A DNA stretch of 64,000 nt from assembly GCF_040412425.1 (NCBI RefSeq), contig NC_089781.1, positions 53,392,986-53,456,985 on the forward strand. Reading direction: 5' to 3'. The notes beneath the pieces were generated by a model. That model made no database searches. It had not been told where the DNA came from and worked only from the letters and a program-made list of their open reading frames with translations. This stretch comes from Macrobrachium rosenbergii (Eukaryota; Arthropoda; Malacostraca; Decapoda; Palaemonidae). The translations under genes and the position numbers were made by a program. This document shows positions 37,490 to 49,455 of this stretch, piece after piece; the first letter of the stretch is position 1; each line of letters begins with the position of its first letter.

Positions 37490-40440
37490 CTAGTATAATC
37501 TACGTTAAGCTAAGCATAGAGGATTTCTGAGAAAGTTCTTGTTTAATCTATTGTAGGCTTATTTAAAACTTAGGGATACAAACTATATACAGACAATAAT
37601 TCTCTTGTAATGTAGTTTTCTGTTTTATGTGGCAGAGACTATCCTTTTGTCTGATATTCGGCCATTGCTGTTATAGGCTAATAGTAAGATATTCCTTAAA
37701 AAGGGGTTCCTACTTAATCTGGTTAGTCTACTTCATGTTCTAGGTTTATATCACCTTTAAGGATATAGGCTACATACGACAATACTAGTATGGAGCCTGA
37801 CAGACATGCTACCGAGTCGTAAAAAACTAGGTTATTTTATTGAGCCTAGGATACTTTTTATACAAAATCCTTGGCTTATTTGTTCTTTCTTAACCTAGTA
37901 TAGGGTATTGCCTAATCCAGATTATTTTAGATCACTCTTAAATGTATAGGCTAGGCTATATAAAAACAGAAAATTTGCTAACATGTAACCTTATAGTTAG
38001 TGTACTATTTTTTGTCTAACCCAGGTTGTTGTTTATATCCTAGGCTATTGGGTCTACTATATAAAACTAAGTCACTTATGATGTAACCTTATAACCAGGC
38101 TATAACTCACTCTGATCTAGGCTACTGCCTAATCCGGATTGTTTATTTAACACTTAAGGGTATGGGCTACATAAAACACTATTACCTTAGTATGTAGCCT
38201 TAAGGCAAGGTTACCATCTCATCCAGCAAAGATTACTATTTCATCTAGTCCTAGGTTACATGGTGTAGGCTAACAATTTAGTCCACAAGTGGGATATTTC
38301 GTAAAAAGTTATCACTTAAATTGATATAAGGTAATGCCTAGGCTAGTCTTGGATTATTTAATACATGCTTAAGTGTGCAGGCTTATATAAAAGGAAAAAA
38401 TTTATACTAATATGTAGCCTTATTGTTAGGCTATCTATTTACAGTAGAGGCCTGGTCCTCGACACTAATCCGTTCAGGAAGAAACGTCGAGATTCAATAT
38501 AGTCGAATTCCGAATCAATTTCTCCCATAAGAAATAACTGAAAATGGATTAATCTGTTCCTGACCACCAGTCATTACCCCAACCTTGCCTTTTTATACAA
38601 AACATTACACAAACCTTCAATTAAATAAGTTCAGAGTTAAGTAACTTACTGTATCAGAAGCACATTTTACATTTGTAAATGCATACTGTATCAAAAAAAT
38701 TGACCTACGACCAATGCAGCTGTATTACCGATGGTAGACCGAGCACCATAGGCTAGGCTAGGTAGCCTATAGGCACTACCAGAATGTACTGTAACGGGTA
38801 CACACAAAAACTGTTGTTAATAATAATAACATTGAAAAACAAGCCTGATTATTACAGTAAAGTATTAATAAAGTATTAAAAATAAGCTGAATTACTGTAC
38901 AGTATGTCTGTTATCATAAAATTAAGAAAAATTTCATAAGTTACGTTGGCACTCGGTAGCTTGTGGCATGAGCAGATGCAAACAAACCAGAGCGCTACCC
39001 TGGTGGCATATCGTGGTACTAATTACATAAATGTTGTTTACGCTTAGTATTAATTTATGGTAAATTTCATACAGTCTACTGGAATAGTGTACAAAATCAC
39101 TGTAAAACATCTTTCAATGAATGTTATGATACCCTAACATATTTTTTTCCATAAAATATCCTTGTAATTAGCATCTCTGAGTTAACCTCAGGCTAACCTC
39201 CTCTTTACCGAGAAGCTTAAGAAGGCGTTCACTACCAAACAGCACACATAAACATTGCATTCGATACAGAAATGCACACGTGCGTCACTGTCTAAGATAA
39301 AATCGAGCATGAGACCCTGGTTGCCATGTAAACACTTTCTCATCTATAGTATACGTACAGTACTGTATTTCAGAGATTAGAGATTACACTTGTTTCCAAA
39401 TTAACAGTTATGAATGTACTATAGTGTATATACCCTACTAAATTTTTATCATCTATAATATATACGTAATATCCAAATGTCTGAATGTAGATAGCCAACA
39501 ACACCAACTAGCGGCGGCTGACTGAAACACTTTTGTTTACAAACATCATATGATTCATCGGGTCGGATTCTGGTTTGTTGTTCGAGCTCTTACGCAAGAT
39601 TTACTCAACATTTCATGTCAAAATCTGATTATGTCAAGTTCTGGTACGGTTGAGGACTGGGATTCTGTTGTATTTTGCCACGATATTGTTATTATCTGAT
39701 CCTAGGGTCCTTGGTCTAAGCTAGGCCACTTAAGGATACATAATTGTACAGACAAAATCCACTATTAATCTAGGCTAAATTATTCTCACTCACTGCCTAG
39801 GTTATTGTAGACATCGTATAATCTGAAAAGATTTTCTGTATTAATAATAGTTGTGGAACATTTCTTTTAGGTAAAACATTTAGGTAGAATTTAAAACAAT
39901 TTTTGCTTTACGAAACTAGGTAGCAATCAATGAGTGGGGTTCCAGCTTTTACAAGGAAAATATCAATTCCAAAAGTTTAAAACTAAAACTTTTAATCGGA
40001 ACTTAATATTAAACACTTATCTTGCTATTTTGAGGTTTCCATGATACTTGATAATGAAAGCAGAGAAAAAAGTCGAATTTTTTCAGAGTGCTGGTAACGA
40101 CATGAACCGTTCACTATGGACCAAAGAGAGTTAATGGGTCCTTGGTTTTTAACGGCCCAGTTGTAAACAAGAGGGTGGATGCACATGCGCAATAGTTGCT
40201 TCTCTTCTTGCAGTTCTTTTGACATTGGAAAAACTGGGTTCAGCTTCACTGAAGATAAGGGAAAGTGCCCTCTTATCTTTGAGTCCATTATATACTCCAT
40301 CATGTGTTAAAATGTTAATCATTACGACACAACACCTGGCCAAAAAGACCAACTAGAAGAGAATTCTTTGATATTAGTTCGGTCACCATGGAGCTCTGGT
40401 AGACCATGGAAGGTAACTCCTTGAGGACAAAACAAGCGAC
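37490..40440 (+). repeat. Unknown dispersed repeat, copy 1 (with nested Tigger-like insertion)
   Basis: Colinear with the reverse complement of 60940-62697. The start (TAGTATAATCTAC), the GTGGAACATTTCTTT block (39852), the AAAACTGGGTTCAGCTTCAC block (40229) and the CTCCTTGAGGAC end (about 40420) occur in the same order in both. The left part consists of degenerate units of about 108 bp with TATGTAGCCTTA and CTAGGCTA motifs. No coding frame. The copy is interrupted by a Tigger-like element (38442-39667) absent from the other copy. Confidence 0.8.
38442..39667 (+). mobile_element. Tigger/mariner-like non-autonomous element nested in the unknown repeat
   Basis: Begins CAGTAGAGGCCTGGTCCTCG after TA, followed by ATTCCGAATCAATTTCTCCC and a TAAGAAATAACTGAAAATGG segment, as in Tigger-type termini. 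It ends GTTGAGGACTGGGATTCTG, an imperfect inverted repeat of the start. The paralogue at 61-62 kb lacks it. No transposase frame. Confidence 0.65.
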
Positions 40441-40560
40441 TATGTTATCAAAAAGAAAAAAATATCTTGGTGAACGAAATTCACTGAAAAGTGTGCCAGG
40501 ACTTTCTGGAACAGCTGTACAGAAGGGAGAGAAAGCCAGTTTATTACTAGTGCAAAGCTT

Positions 40561-40564
<4 letters not shown>

Positions 40565-40651
<87 letters not shown>
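40565..40651 (+). repeat. (CT)n microsatellite
   Basis: About 43 CT units. Confidence 0.95.
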
Positions 40652-40655
<4 letters not shown>

Positions 40656-40829
40656 TGAGGTAAGAAATACATGTATTTCAATATGCATTAAAGAAATACA
40701 TTTTATTGATATTTTGCTGTGTTTACATTAATACTATTAATATTTGAAAATTAGTAAATAATTTTATCATAAAAATGTGTATAGTCACAAAAATAACATG
40801 AAAATACAGTAGTTGGTGAATATTGCCTG

Positions 40830-41045
40830 ACAAAAAAATCTGCAAATTACTGAATTTTCTGCAAATAATTTAGAGAGGAGTTCCACAGAAAAGCCGTGAA
40901 TAGATGAAGCCACAAATCCTGAACCGCTAATAGGTGGGATCAACTGTATGTATCACATATCTCTGGGGCCTTGGTCCCTGGTCTGGGTGTGTCGGATAAT
41001 GTCGCGTTCCAGATAATGGCAGTCCAGATAAATGAGGGATTACTT
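40830..41045 (-). mobile_element. Two Tigger-type terminal remnants
   Basis: 40830-40946 resembles the CAGT..ACCC...GCGGATTT family in reverse, ending GGGATCAACTG then TA. 40975-41045 is a different Tigger-like terminus on the minus strand (reverse complement of CCAGATAAATGAGGGATTACT). Confidence 0.45.
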
Positions 41046-41287
41046 TTGTATTTTTCCTAGCATATAAACCTGAGTTCCCTTTATAGGGATTTAGCTTGCA
41101 AACTTGAGCTGGAACACCCGTCTAACTTTCAAAGTCGTTAACTACTGACGGTAGGTGGGAAACCCCGCCAACTTGTCGGCCAGCACTCTACTTTGCCTTT
41201 TGGCCCAGATATCAGAGTGAGGGGTGGCTGAGGTGGGACATGAATGTAAAGAACTCAGGTTTTGTAAGTTAGGAAATATACAAATTA

Positions 41288-41600
41288 CAGTTGACCCCCG
41301 GTGTTCGTCGGGGTTAGGGACCACAACCACCTGGATAAGTTGAAACCCGCGATAAGTTAGAATCCTCTCTAAAAATGCTTGTACTGTAACTGCATATTTT
41401 AATAGTTCAAACACCAAATATACCTTAAACTATCATTCTAAAACTCTTTAATATCATTTCAAGGTCATCTTACAACATTACTGCACCCTTACAAATATAT
41501 GGCTCACAGCTACGTGTGAACACTCCTACAACTGTTACTCTACTTTCACTAAGGCAAAAGTTAATAAATTTATCCTTATATATATTCAGGCACGCACATT
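41288..41600 (+). mobile_element. Tigger/pogo-type MITE, undisrupted copy
   Basis: Starts CAGTTGACCCCCGGTGTTCG after TA and runs through AAACACCAAATATACCTTAA to the CTCTTTAATATCATTTC site where piggyBac A inserted in the copy at 18277. Confidence 0.75.
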
Positions 41601-41714
41601 TTCTTTCATACATTATTCAAGCCTTACCGTTTTCTTTTAACATAGATAAGGATGACATAGGTACATTAAGTACTGTACCTAAATACAGTATTTAAATACG
41701 CATTGAAAAAAATA

Positions 41715-42741
41715 CAGTTGCCCCCCCCCCCGGATTTGCGGGGGATAGGGACCACAACCCCCTGCAAATAACTAAAATCCGTGAATACTTGACACCCCCT
41801 TCTAAAAATGCTTATAACTGCGTATTTTAATAGTTCAAACACCAAAGACCAGGCCGTGGGGTTGTGCATCCAAAACACAGGCAACAATCCCTTGCTCTTA
41901 TTGTTGAGAGCCCTGGGGTTTGCAGCCTTGTAAATGAGGCCTGTTTCAGCATGAAGCCAGCAGCATTTCTACACACGATGAGGGTAACCCTGGCCTTCTG
42001 GGCTTTGAACCTCTGGCTTCATCCTGCATGCGTTATGTCCATGAAGGCAGCATCTTCCAGAACAAGCCAGTCTCGGCCAAATTGAACGCCTGTTCTGGAT
42101 GGTAGCCCTTGTCCCTGATGATTTTCTTAAAGGTTTTTGGATATTTAGCGGCCACTTCCATGTCTGCCAGTACCACTTCCCCATGCCAAGAAACACTCTT
42201 TAGTTGGGACTGCCTCTGAAACTGGTGGAACCACCCCTTGCTGGCCTGAAAAACCTTGCACAACTGATGATGGTTTTGTTTCTTCCTCTTCTTCTTCTTT
42301 TTCGGCAAGTTCGTCAAAGCCTAAGAAGTCTGCTTCCTGTCCGTAGCTGCCTTCCTTAACAGTTGAAAACTGCTTTTAGAGTTGTCATGTCTCCTTGCAA
42401 ATGATGTTGTGTTGAGGGGGATGTTCTTACGGCAGCCCGTGATCCAAAACGCCAAGACTGACTCCATCCTCACGATGCTCTTATCACGGACAGTGGAAAC
42501 CGTCATGGCACTACCGCAGAAGTTAGCATCCATGGTCTTCCATATATCCGCCTCTTTCTTCTTGCTGAACCGCATGGTAATCTCATTCACGCCATAATGG
42601 CCGGCTGCTGTGGCCTAAGTTTTCCCCTCCTTCAACATATCCAGAAGTCCTACCTTCTCCTGGACCATCATGACCTACCTTTTTCTGGTGCTTAGGCTCT
42701 TTGCCAGAAGCCTTAGAAGGAGCAGGGCATTTAGGAGGCAT
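41715..42741 (-). mobile_element. Tigger (pogo-family) DNA transposon remnant
   Basis: A terminus at 41715 (CAGTTGCCCCC..., with a C run, after TA) belongs to the dispersed MITE family and is followed within 10-140 bp by a minus-strand jerky/Tigger transposase. The opposite terminus is not seen; the transposase start is followed by (TA)n. This physical linkage suggests the MITE family derives from this Tigger lineage. Confidence 0.65.
41858..42741 (-). pseudogene. Tigger/jerky-like transposase, frameshifted and 3'-truncated
   Basis: From the ATG at 42741 (MPPKCPAPSKASGKEPK) the N-terminus matches jerky-type proteins. The first helix-turn-helix appears as YGVNEITMRFSKKKEADIW, and the CENP-B-type second domain as VFQASKGWFHQFQRQSQLKS and YPKTFKKIIRDKG. 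The first catalytic aspartate of the DDE_1 domain, normally N-x-D-E-T-G-L-F-W, reads NLAETGLFWK (D to A, codon 42075-42077). At least three frameshifts. The sequence stops soon after the RVTLIVCRNAAG block, so most of the catalytic domain is gone. Confidence 0.75.
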
Positions 42742-42785
42742 CTTAGGGTATGATTACACAGATTAACACTGCAATACTCTCATAT

Positions 42786-43232
<447 letters not shown>

Positions 43233-43364
43233 TGTCTTTTCCTATAATACTACAGTTAATATGAATATAAGAATATATAAAACACTATTTAAATGTTGAA
43301 ACCTTACATATATTTGTTTTTTAGCTACATTGCTGTTCACTAGTAGAATATGGACAGGTGAAAG

Positions 43365-43860
43365 TTACAATGGTATATATACAAAAACATAAAGGTGTGG
43401 CCCTAGGCCTCCGATGTTATGGATGTGGCGTTTCTTAGAAGGAGGAATGACCAAATTCCTAGTGGTTTTGGCCTCATTAGCTCCCGTTTGGCGATGGATC
43501 TGGCGCGGCGCGTTTCTTGGTTCATCTTCTTCAGGAGGTTTGAGGATTAAAGTGTCGATGTCATCCGATTTCCAATGTCCTCCTGACAGGTTCATATTGT
43601 TGGTTTGATTGATGATAGCAGATTCCAGCATCCCCTTCTTTTGTACGGACAGCTACTTTTGAAAACCAACTCCGCCCCACTCCAGTTAATGACATGCCCT
43701 GTATTTCTGATATGTAGGAAAATTCCCGAACTCTCCGTAACGTACTGATCTTTTTGTGCTCTGTTATTCTTTGCGAGCGATCTACCTGTCTCGCCCTCAT
43801 TAGATGTCCTGGCAATTACTACGGTATCTTGTAAACTCCGGCTTCTTCCTTTTTGTTATT
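43365..43860 (-). pseudogene. Penelope-like GIY-YIG endonuclease fragment, left arm
   Basis: The minus strand encodes RSQRITEHKK, then SYISEIQGMSLTGV and WFSKVAVRTKE, and in another frame MLESAIINQTNNMNLSGGHW with LKPPEEDEP. This follows the order of the GIY-YIG domain of Penelope-like elements (R-x-x-E-H-K helix, then a catalytic-glutamate helix of the L-E-S-A type). Two stops lie where the Y-V-G motif should be, and a frameshift separates the halves. Assignment is by motif memory. Confidence 0.55.
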
Positions 43861-44384
43861 TTATATCATTAACGTTGAACTCCCGATGGATTTGGGATAA
43901 TGGAAAATGAAAAGGATTATTAGGCCTGAGTTGTTGGAGGCCTTTGGATGTTTTCATCATCTGGAAGCTTTATTTTGTTGTTGAAATCTATTTGTCTGTT
44001 TGAGTGGGACCTCTATAGTATATTTTGTTTCGCTTTGTTAATAGCCCTCTCGATAATGTGTGGTGGATATAGCAGTGCGTTAGGTGTTGGCGGATCGTGT
44101 TAAATTCTTCATCCAGGTACTCATTTGAATTTCAACACGATCCGCCAACACCCAACGCAACTGCTATATCCACCACACATTATCGAGAGGGCTATTAACA
44201 AAGGAATAAAATATACTATAGAGGTCCCACTCACAACAGACAAATAGATTTCAACAACAAAATAAAGGCCCGCCTGATGAAAACATCCAAAAGGCCTCCC
44301 AACAACTCAGGCCTAACAACTTTCATTTTCCATTATCCCAAATCCATCGAGTTCGCCGTTAACGATACTTTAAATAACAAAAGG

Positions 44385-44870
44385 AAGAAGCCGGAGTTTA
44401 CAAGATACCGTAGTAATTGTCAGACATCTACGTGAGGGCGAGACAGGTAGATCGCTCGCAAAGAATAACAGAGCACAAAAGATCAGTACGTTACGCTCGA
44501 GAGTTCGGGAATTTTTCCTACATATCAGAAATACAGGGCATGTCATTAACTGGAGTGGGGCGGAGTTGGTTTTCAAAAGTAGCTGTCCATACAAAAGAAG
44601 GATGCTGGAATCTGCTATCATCAATCAAACCAACAATATGAACCTGTCAGAGGACATTGGAAATCGGATGACATCGACACTTTAATCCTCAAACCCTCCT
44701 GAAGAAGATGACCCAAGAAACGCGATCGCCAGATCCATCGCCAAACGGGAGCTAATGAGGCCAAAAACCACTAGGGAATTTGGTCATTCTCCTCCTACTT
44801 AAGAAACGCCACCTCCATAACATCGGAGGCCTAGGGCCACACCTTTATGTTTTTGTATATATACCATTGT
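44385..44870 (+). pseudogene. Penelope-like GIY-YIG endonuclease fragment, right arm
   Basis: Mirror copy of the left-arm fragment. DIYVRARQVDRSQRITEHKR at 44419-44478 keeps the Y-V of the second GIY-YIG strand and the E-H-K-R helix, without the left arm's stops there. GRSWFSKVAVHTKEG follows, then a frameshift into the ESAIINQTNNMN block. The two arms are head to head, with C-termini pointing outward. Confidence 0.55.
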
Positions 44871-44951
44871 AACTTTCCACCTGTCCATATGTTTTTGCCC
44901 AAAAATATATGGTTTCAACGTTTAAATAGTGTTTTATGGGCCTTTTTTATA

Positions 44952-44956
<5 letters not shown>

Positions 44957-45011
<55 letters not shown>
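44957..45011. repeat. (TA)n microsatellite
   Basis: Right border of the palindrome and left border of the MITE at 45012. Confidence 0.95.
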
Positions 45012-45014
<3 letters not shown>

Positions 45015-45310
45015 GCAGGGTTTACGACGGTTCCGCCATGAAGGTTACGACGCTTTTCAAATATATTCATCAGAAATTATTTCCGCTTCAATGTTCCAGG
45101 GTTACGACGCCGCACGCTGATCCGATCTGGAAGAAATATGGCCCCAAAACGGCAGAATAATCATAATTTGAAGGTTTTTTGATGTAAAACTCAATAATAA
45201 TGCAGTTTACATATATTAAAAGTAAGGTTTTCTTATGATTTTTGACGATTTTACGATTTTCCGGCTTATTGACGATTTTCGGTTATATAAGAACGGAATC
45301 GTCAGAATAT

Positions 45311-45311
<1 letters not shown>
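45012..45311 (-). mobile_element. Tigger-like MITE, second copy of the 30670 family
   Basis: Aligns with the reverse complement of 30670-30963 (for example AAATATATTCATCAGAAATT and TTTGAAGGTTTTTTGATGTA). One end is decayed into the (TA)n at 45312-45388. Confidence 0.75.

Positions 45312-45388
<77 letters not shown>
45312..45388. repeat. (TA)n microsatellite
   Basis: About 38 TA units. Confidence 0.95.
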
Positions 45389-46559
45389 GTTAAATAGCCC
45401 TATCTCCAGGTCAAATAGGGCCATCTTTTATTGCTGTATCTTTTAAGAACAGAATCAATAATCTTACTTTCCCAAGATGTCTCTGGTAGCAGTGGCTCAA
45501 CCTGGGTCAGCAGATTCCTTCTCCCTCTTCAACTTCTCTCACTGAACATATTCATAAACAGAGGCCTACTGGAATTAAACACCAAGGTACAAAACTAGAC
45601 TTTATTTGGAAATTTAACGAAAGTGATTCAGCAAAAGCTACGATCATGAAATGGAGTGAATTCCACCCCCTATAAATGGAAAACATCAGTAGAGGAAATT
45701 CTGGTTCACAAAAATTCAGGTTAACGATTCTAAATCAGCTAATACTAGTGACTAACACCTTGGTCACCAAACACAGTAATAAGGTCATAATTATTCTAGA
45801 CCACAATAAATGTCATATAGTATGAAAGAATAAACACCACTTCCAAAATATTCGTCCTCACAAGACGAACCCAGAATTCCTGTTAAAAGAAACATCATAT
45901 ATATTAAAACCTGAAATGGTGTTAATTAAAATTCATATTCAAAATGGAGAAATGCACAGTGGAGAATAGAACAGGACAATGCATCATGGGAACAAGGAGG
46001 AATTTCACTGCAGCACAGTTGGGTCTTTTCAAAAAAGTGTCTGGAGAAGATATGTGTTCATGAGTTTTGGTACTCATTTTCTCTGGTGACAAGTACTGTA
46101 ACAGATTTTCCAGTGGCGATCTTCCAACACTTCACCACTAACCAAAACAGACCCAGTCTCAAACTGAAGTCCCTCTGCAAGAGTCTATCCTCCTGTTGAT
46201 ATATCATTAGGGAGTGCCACACACATATGCACTCACACTGTCTCCATGTACTTAAATCCTGATCATTGTTAGCACAAATGCATGCATCAGACATCTTGCT
46301 GTATCCGACTGTGCAAGCCTCCATCAACACAAATGCACCTGCAGCGGAAGTATCACTGACAGGCCAGCACATAGTTTGTCCAAAGTCATCCAAGACTTAA
46401 TAGGAGCTCGGACCACTTGCCACTAGGCATCCCTGCCCAGGTACGATACCTGTACAATTGAAAGTTCAGTAAGGGCCAGCTCCACAATCATATCAAAACA
46501 TATGCACTAGATACAAAAATTATTTGTCTCGTATGCACGATTGCTATTCCAATAACAGT
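45389..46559. other. Stretch without recognised gene; possible 3' end or LTR of Gypsy 3
   Basis: Lies downstream of the env remnant on the minus strand, where a 3' LTR would be expected, but no second LTR is in view. The minus-strand frame 46058-46393 is cysteine-rich without a recognised domain. Confidence 0.35.
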
Positions 46560-47100
46560 TCATTATAGATTGCAACAATTCACATCTTGCATTGTTGATA
46601 GTCTAAATATTCTGGATGACTTCTCTTCACATCGTGAATTCCTGGTGATCCAACCATGCCAGCTGGCTTGCGACTGCACAAGCCCATGTTGAATGCGGCA
46701 CCCACGAATCCTTTGCGCCAAACAGATGTCTCCCAGCAATGACGGCGATTTGTAGGCGTCCTGCCTGACATCTCTCCAAAAACCCTGGATCCTCTCATGA
46801 AGGCGCAGGTGTAGAAACCTGCAGGCATAACGTAGACGGCTCCCATATCTAACTTGTATCAGTTGAGGCTCATAGAGGTCATTCATAAGGCTCTGCTGCG
46901 AGGAAGTGGTGTATAACGTAAGTTGGTCATGTCGACAGTCAACCCAAAAAGGTTCCTAGTGTACCCACTATGCCATACTATTACTGAAATATTAAACCCA
47001 CAGGGAAAAGGTCTTATAATAAAACTGTGAAACAATTCCGAGTTGCTAACTGGAATTCCCACAATCAACCCTCTATCAGGTACACTAACTTTACGATTCT
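46560..47100 (-). pseudogene. Env-like distal part (Gypsy 3), beyond the DIRS insertion
   Basis: The minus-strand frame 47068-46883 reads GIPVSNSELFHSFIIRPFPC, the pattern of the mid-region of the membrane subunit in F-type env proteins (hydrophobic pair, E-L-F, then P-F-P). A cysteine-bearing frame follows (46846-46580). Its place directly beyond the DIRS element, continuing from the proximal env, supports the call. No certain transmembrane anchor. Inactive. Confidence 0.42.
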
Positions 47101-47124
47101 ACCCATACAAATTTTTCCCAGTAA

Positions 47125-47552
47125 AAAAAGGATTTTGACAAAGGAAAAATCTATTTCTGGGGAGAGACCTGTGTCACCCAGTGAAATAACCTTTCAGCAC
47201 TTATTTCTAGGTAAAGCTATTGCTAAATATACCAGAGAAAAGCTAAAAGCTAAGCCGAGTTACTACCCCTCAAAAAGAGCCCATGATATGAAGTCGTGTA
47301 TGAGAAAGGGTGAGATTGTCACAATCACAGGCCTCACCCTGTAAACATTCCCAATGTCAAAAGTCCCACCGAGTGAGGTGCCGTTACAAACCCTGCACCA
47401 CTGCAGACTGTAAACAAACCGCGCCACCCACATTCCACATTAGCACCCACACTGGAATGGTATTTTACCAGGGGAAAGAAGGAATCATGGGGTCACCAGG
47501 TGACACAGGTCTCTCCCCAGAAATAGATTTTTCCTTTGTCAAAATCCTTTTT
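47125..47552. repeat. Exact 54-nt inverted repeat in the DIRS 2 terminal region
   Basis: Arms 47125-47178 and 47499-47552 are exact reverse complements (AGGATTTTGACAAAGGAAAA in the left arm) around a 320-nt spacer. It would form a long stem. Confidence 0.9.
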
Positions 47553-48029
47553 CTGGGTTTTCCACCTGTGTCACCCGGTGAAATAATAACAGAGAAATCA
47601 AAATACCATCCTGAAACAAAGGAGAATTGTAGAGAAAGTAATAAAACTAAATTTCCACAAGAGTTTTAATTATCCCAGTAGCAAGATGTGGTATTAAGAT
47701 ATAATAATGATATAATAAATATACTTAGTTTTAATACAATATTAAGGGTACATGAATACAAAATCACATAAGATTAAAGAGTACATAAAAGTGCAAATTT
47801 AGGTACTAATCATATACTTAAAACTAAGGTGGGGAAACTATGTCCCACAAGATAATACATGTAACATTTAAATTAAACAAATAGACAGGACACAACTATG
47901 ACATGGTCAGGAGAAAGGCTGTGAAGCATGCCTGACCTGGAGATGACCTAAGGGGAATAAATGAGGCAGGTAGGAGGGAGGAGAGTGACTGAGTACAAAG
48001 AAGAATTAAATTGAGGGGGAACTATGTTC

Positions 48030-48974
48030 CTGCCGCCACTGTAGTGAATTTCAGAGCTTCTAGTGATTTCAGGTAGTGGCGTTTAAAACTACGGAGACTT
48101 CCACCCCGTGTATTTTGAAAGATCCTCAAAATTCATATAATGAAAATAGTTAGTGGAGGTGGCCACTGCTCTGTCATGCACTTTTGGGACTGAATCTGGG
48201 TTTGCATGTTTAATGAAATACAGGATCTGTTGCCTACTGGCTTTCAAAGAAATGGTTCCTCCCCCTTCCCTTACAAATAGAGACCCGGAAGTTATGTGTG
48301 AGGTCCTGTCTAAATAGGCTTTCAGGGTAAAGACTGGGCATAAAGACAGGTCCTGTGGGAGGGGGATGACCTTCCAGGGAGACCACCTATCTCGAGGATC
48401 TTCATTTTTAGCTAGGAACTTAGGGTGAGGAGCTAGCAACACTTCACCTGATGGAAGGAAATCAACATGATTGGGTTCTCTAGACAGGGCAGACAGTTCA
48501 GAAATTCTAGCACCTGAAGCTAAACTAATCAAAAATAAGGTCTTCCTCAATAAGTTAGTGAAAGAGCAATTATGATTATCTATTTCTGAGGCTAACTTAA
48601 GAACATCATTTAAGAACCAGGAAACCGAATGTGGGCGGGTTACTGGTCTCAAACGAGCACAGGCTTTAGGGATACAAAAAAATAAGAGTCTGTTAAGTTA
48701 ATCTTAAACCCGTGTAAAAATATCTTTTCAAAGCTGATTTTGCTGTAGTAATGGTACTTGAGGCCAGACCTTTCTCAAATAATGACCTAAAAAATGAAAT
48801 AGCTAAATTAGTGGTCATTACAGTAGTTTCAGATTCTTTTAAGAAGAGTGCAAATTTCTTAACTGCTGAGTCATATTGTCTAAGAGTGGATTCCCTTTTA
48901 TCTGATTCTAGGAACAAAGTGTTAATAGAATCAATATTAGCATCCCTTTGAGCTGCAAACTTCATGAAATCCAC
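48030..48974 (-). pseudogene. Tyrosine recombinase (DIRS 2)
   Basis: The core-binding domain (48974-48693) reads ESTLRQYDSAVKKFALFL and ISFFRSLFEKGLASSTI. After a frameshift the catalytic domain (48652-48089) holds the first arginine in SLASGARISELSALSR, and a histidine/arginine box VPKVHDRAVATS with slightly shortened spacing. The C-terminus shifts frame after TGWKSP into FKRHYLKSLEAL, with the catalytic tyrosine codon at 48073-48075. It is better preserved than in DIRS 1 but broken at two points. Confidence 0.78.
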
Positions 48975-49380
48975 AAAGCCAGGGCATTCTGAATTCTTGA
49001 GGAAGCTGACACAGTCTGAGTTTGTACTATTTGCGTCAGTTTAGGGTTGGGAATTTGCAAACACCGAAGCTTCAGCTCTAGAAGAAGTGGAAACCAGTTG
49101 CTCTTCGGCCAGTTGGGAGCTACTAGGGCTATCTGACCCTTGAATGTCCTGAGCTTGTGAAGGGCTTTCAGTAACAGGTTTACTGGAGGGAAGAGGTAGA
49201 TCCTTTTCCACTTGTTCCAATCTATTGACATTGCATCTGTGGAGTGAGCTAGAGGGTCCAGGTTGGGAGCAACATAACAAGGTAGTTTGTGGTTGCATTC
49301 TGTTGCAAAGAGATCTACTTCGAGACCCGGAACTTGACTGCAAATCCATTTGAATGAAGTTTTGTCCAGGGACCATTCCG
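48962..49380 (-). pseudogene. DIRS block before recombinase (DIRS 2)
   Basis: LESEWSLDKTSFKWICSQVP, VDLFATECNHKLPCYV and KRIYLFPPVNLLLKALHKL match the same block as DIRS 1 at 15.7-16.0 kb. The open frame runs on into the env fragment upstream, making a chimeric frame (49657-48962) that is an accident of the insertion. Confidence 0.7.
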
Positions 49381-49455
49381 ACTCCAGCGTTGCTTTACCT
49401 AGAAATAAGTGCTGAAAGGTTATTTCACCAGGTGACACAGGTCGGAAAACCGCAG

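Larger units (their letters stand above)
47125..49455 (-). mobile_element. DIRS-like element 2, internally deleted, inserted in env
   Basis: Inverted termini contain CCTGTGTCACC, GTGAAATAACCTTTCAGCAC and TATTTCTAGGTAAAGC (47168-47219 and the inverted copy at 49387-49441). The 47125-47600 region also holds an exact 54-nt inverted repeat and an internal copy of the outer terminus (47553-47590), as in DIRS circular-junction regions. Gag, RT and RNase H are deleted; the block before the recombinase and the recombinase remain. Confidence 0.78.
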
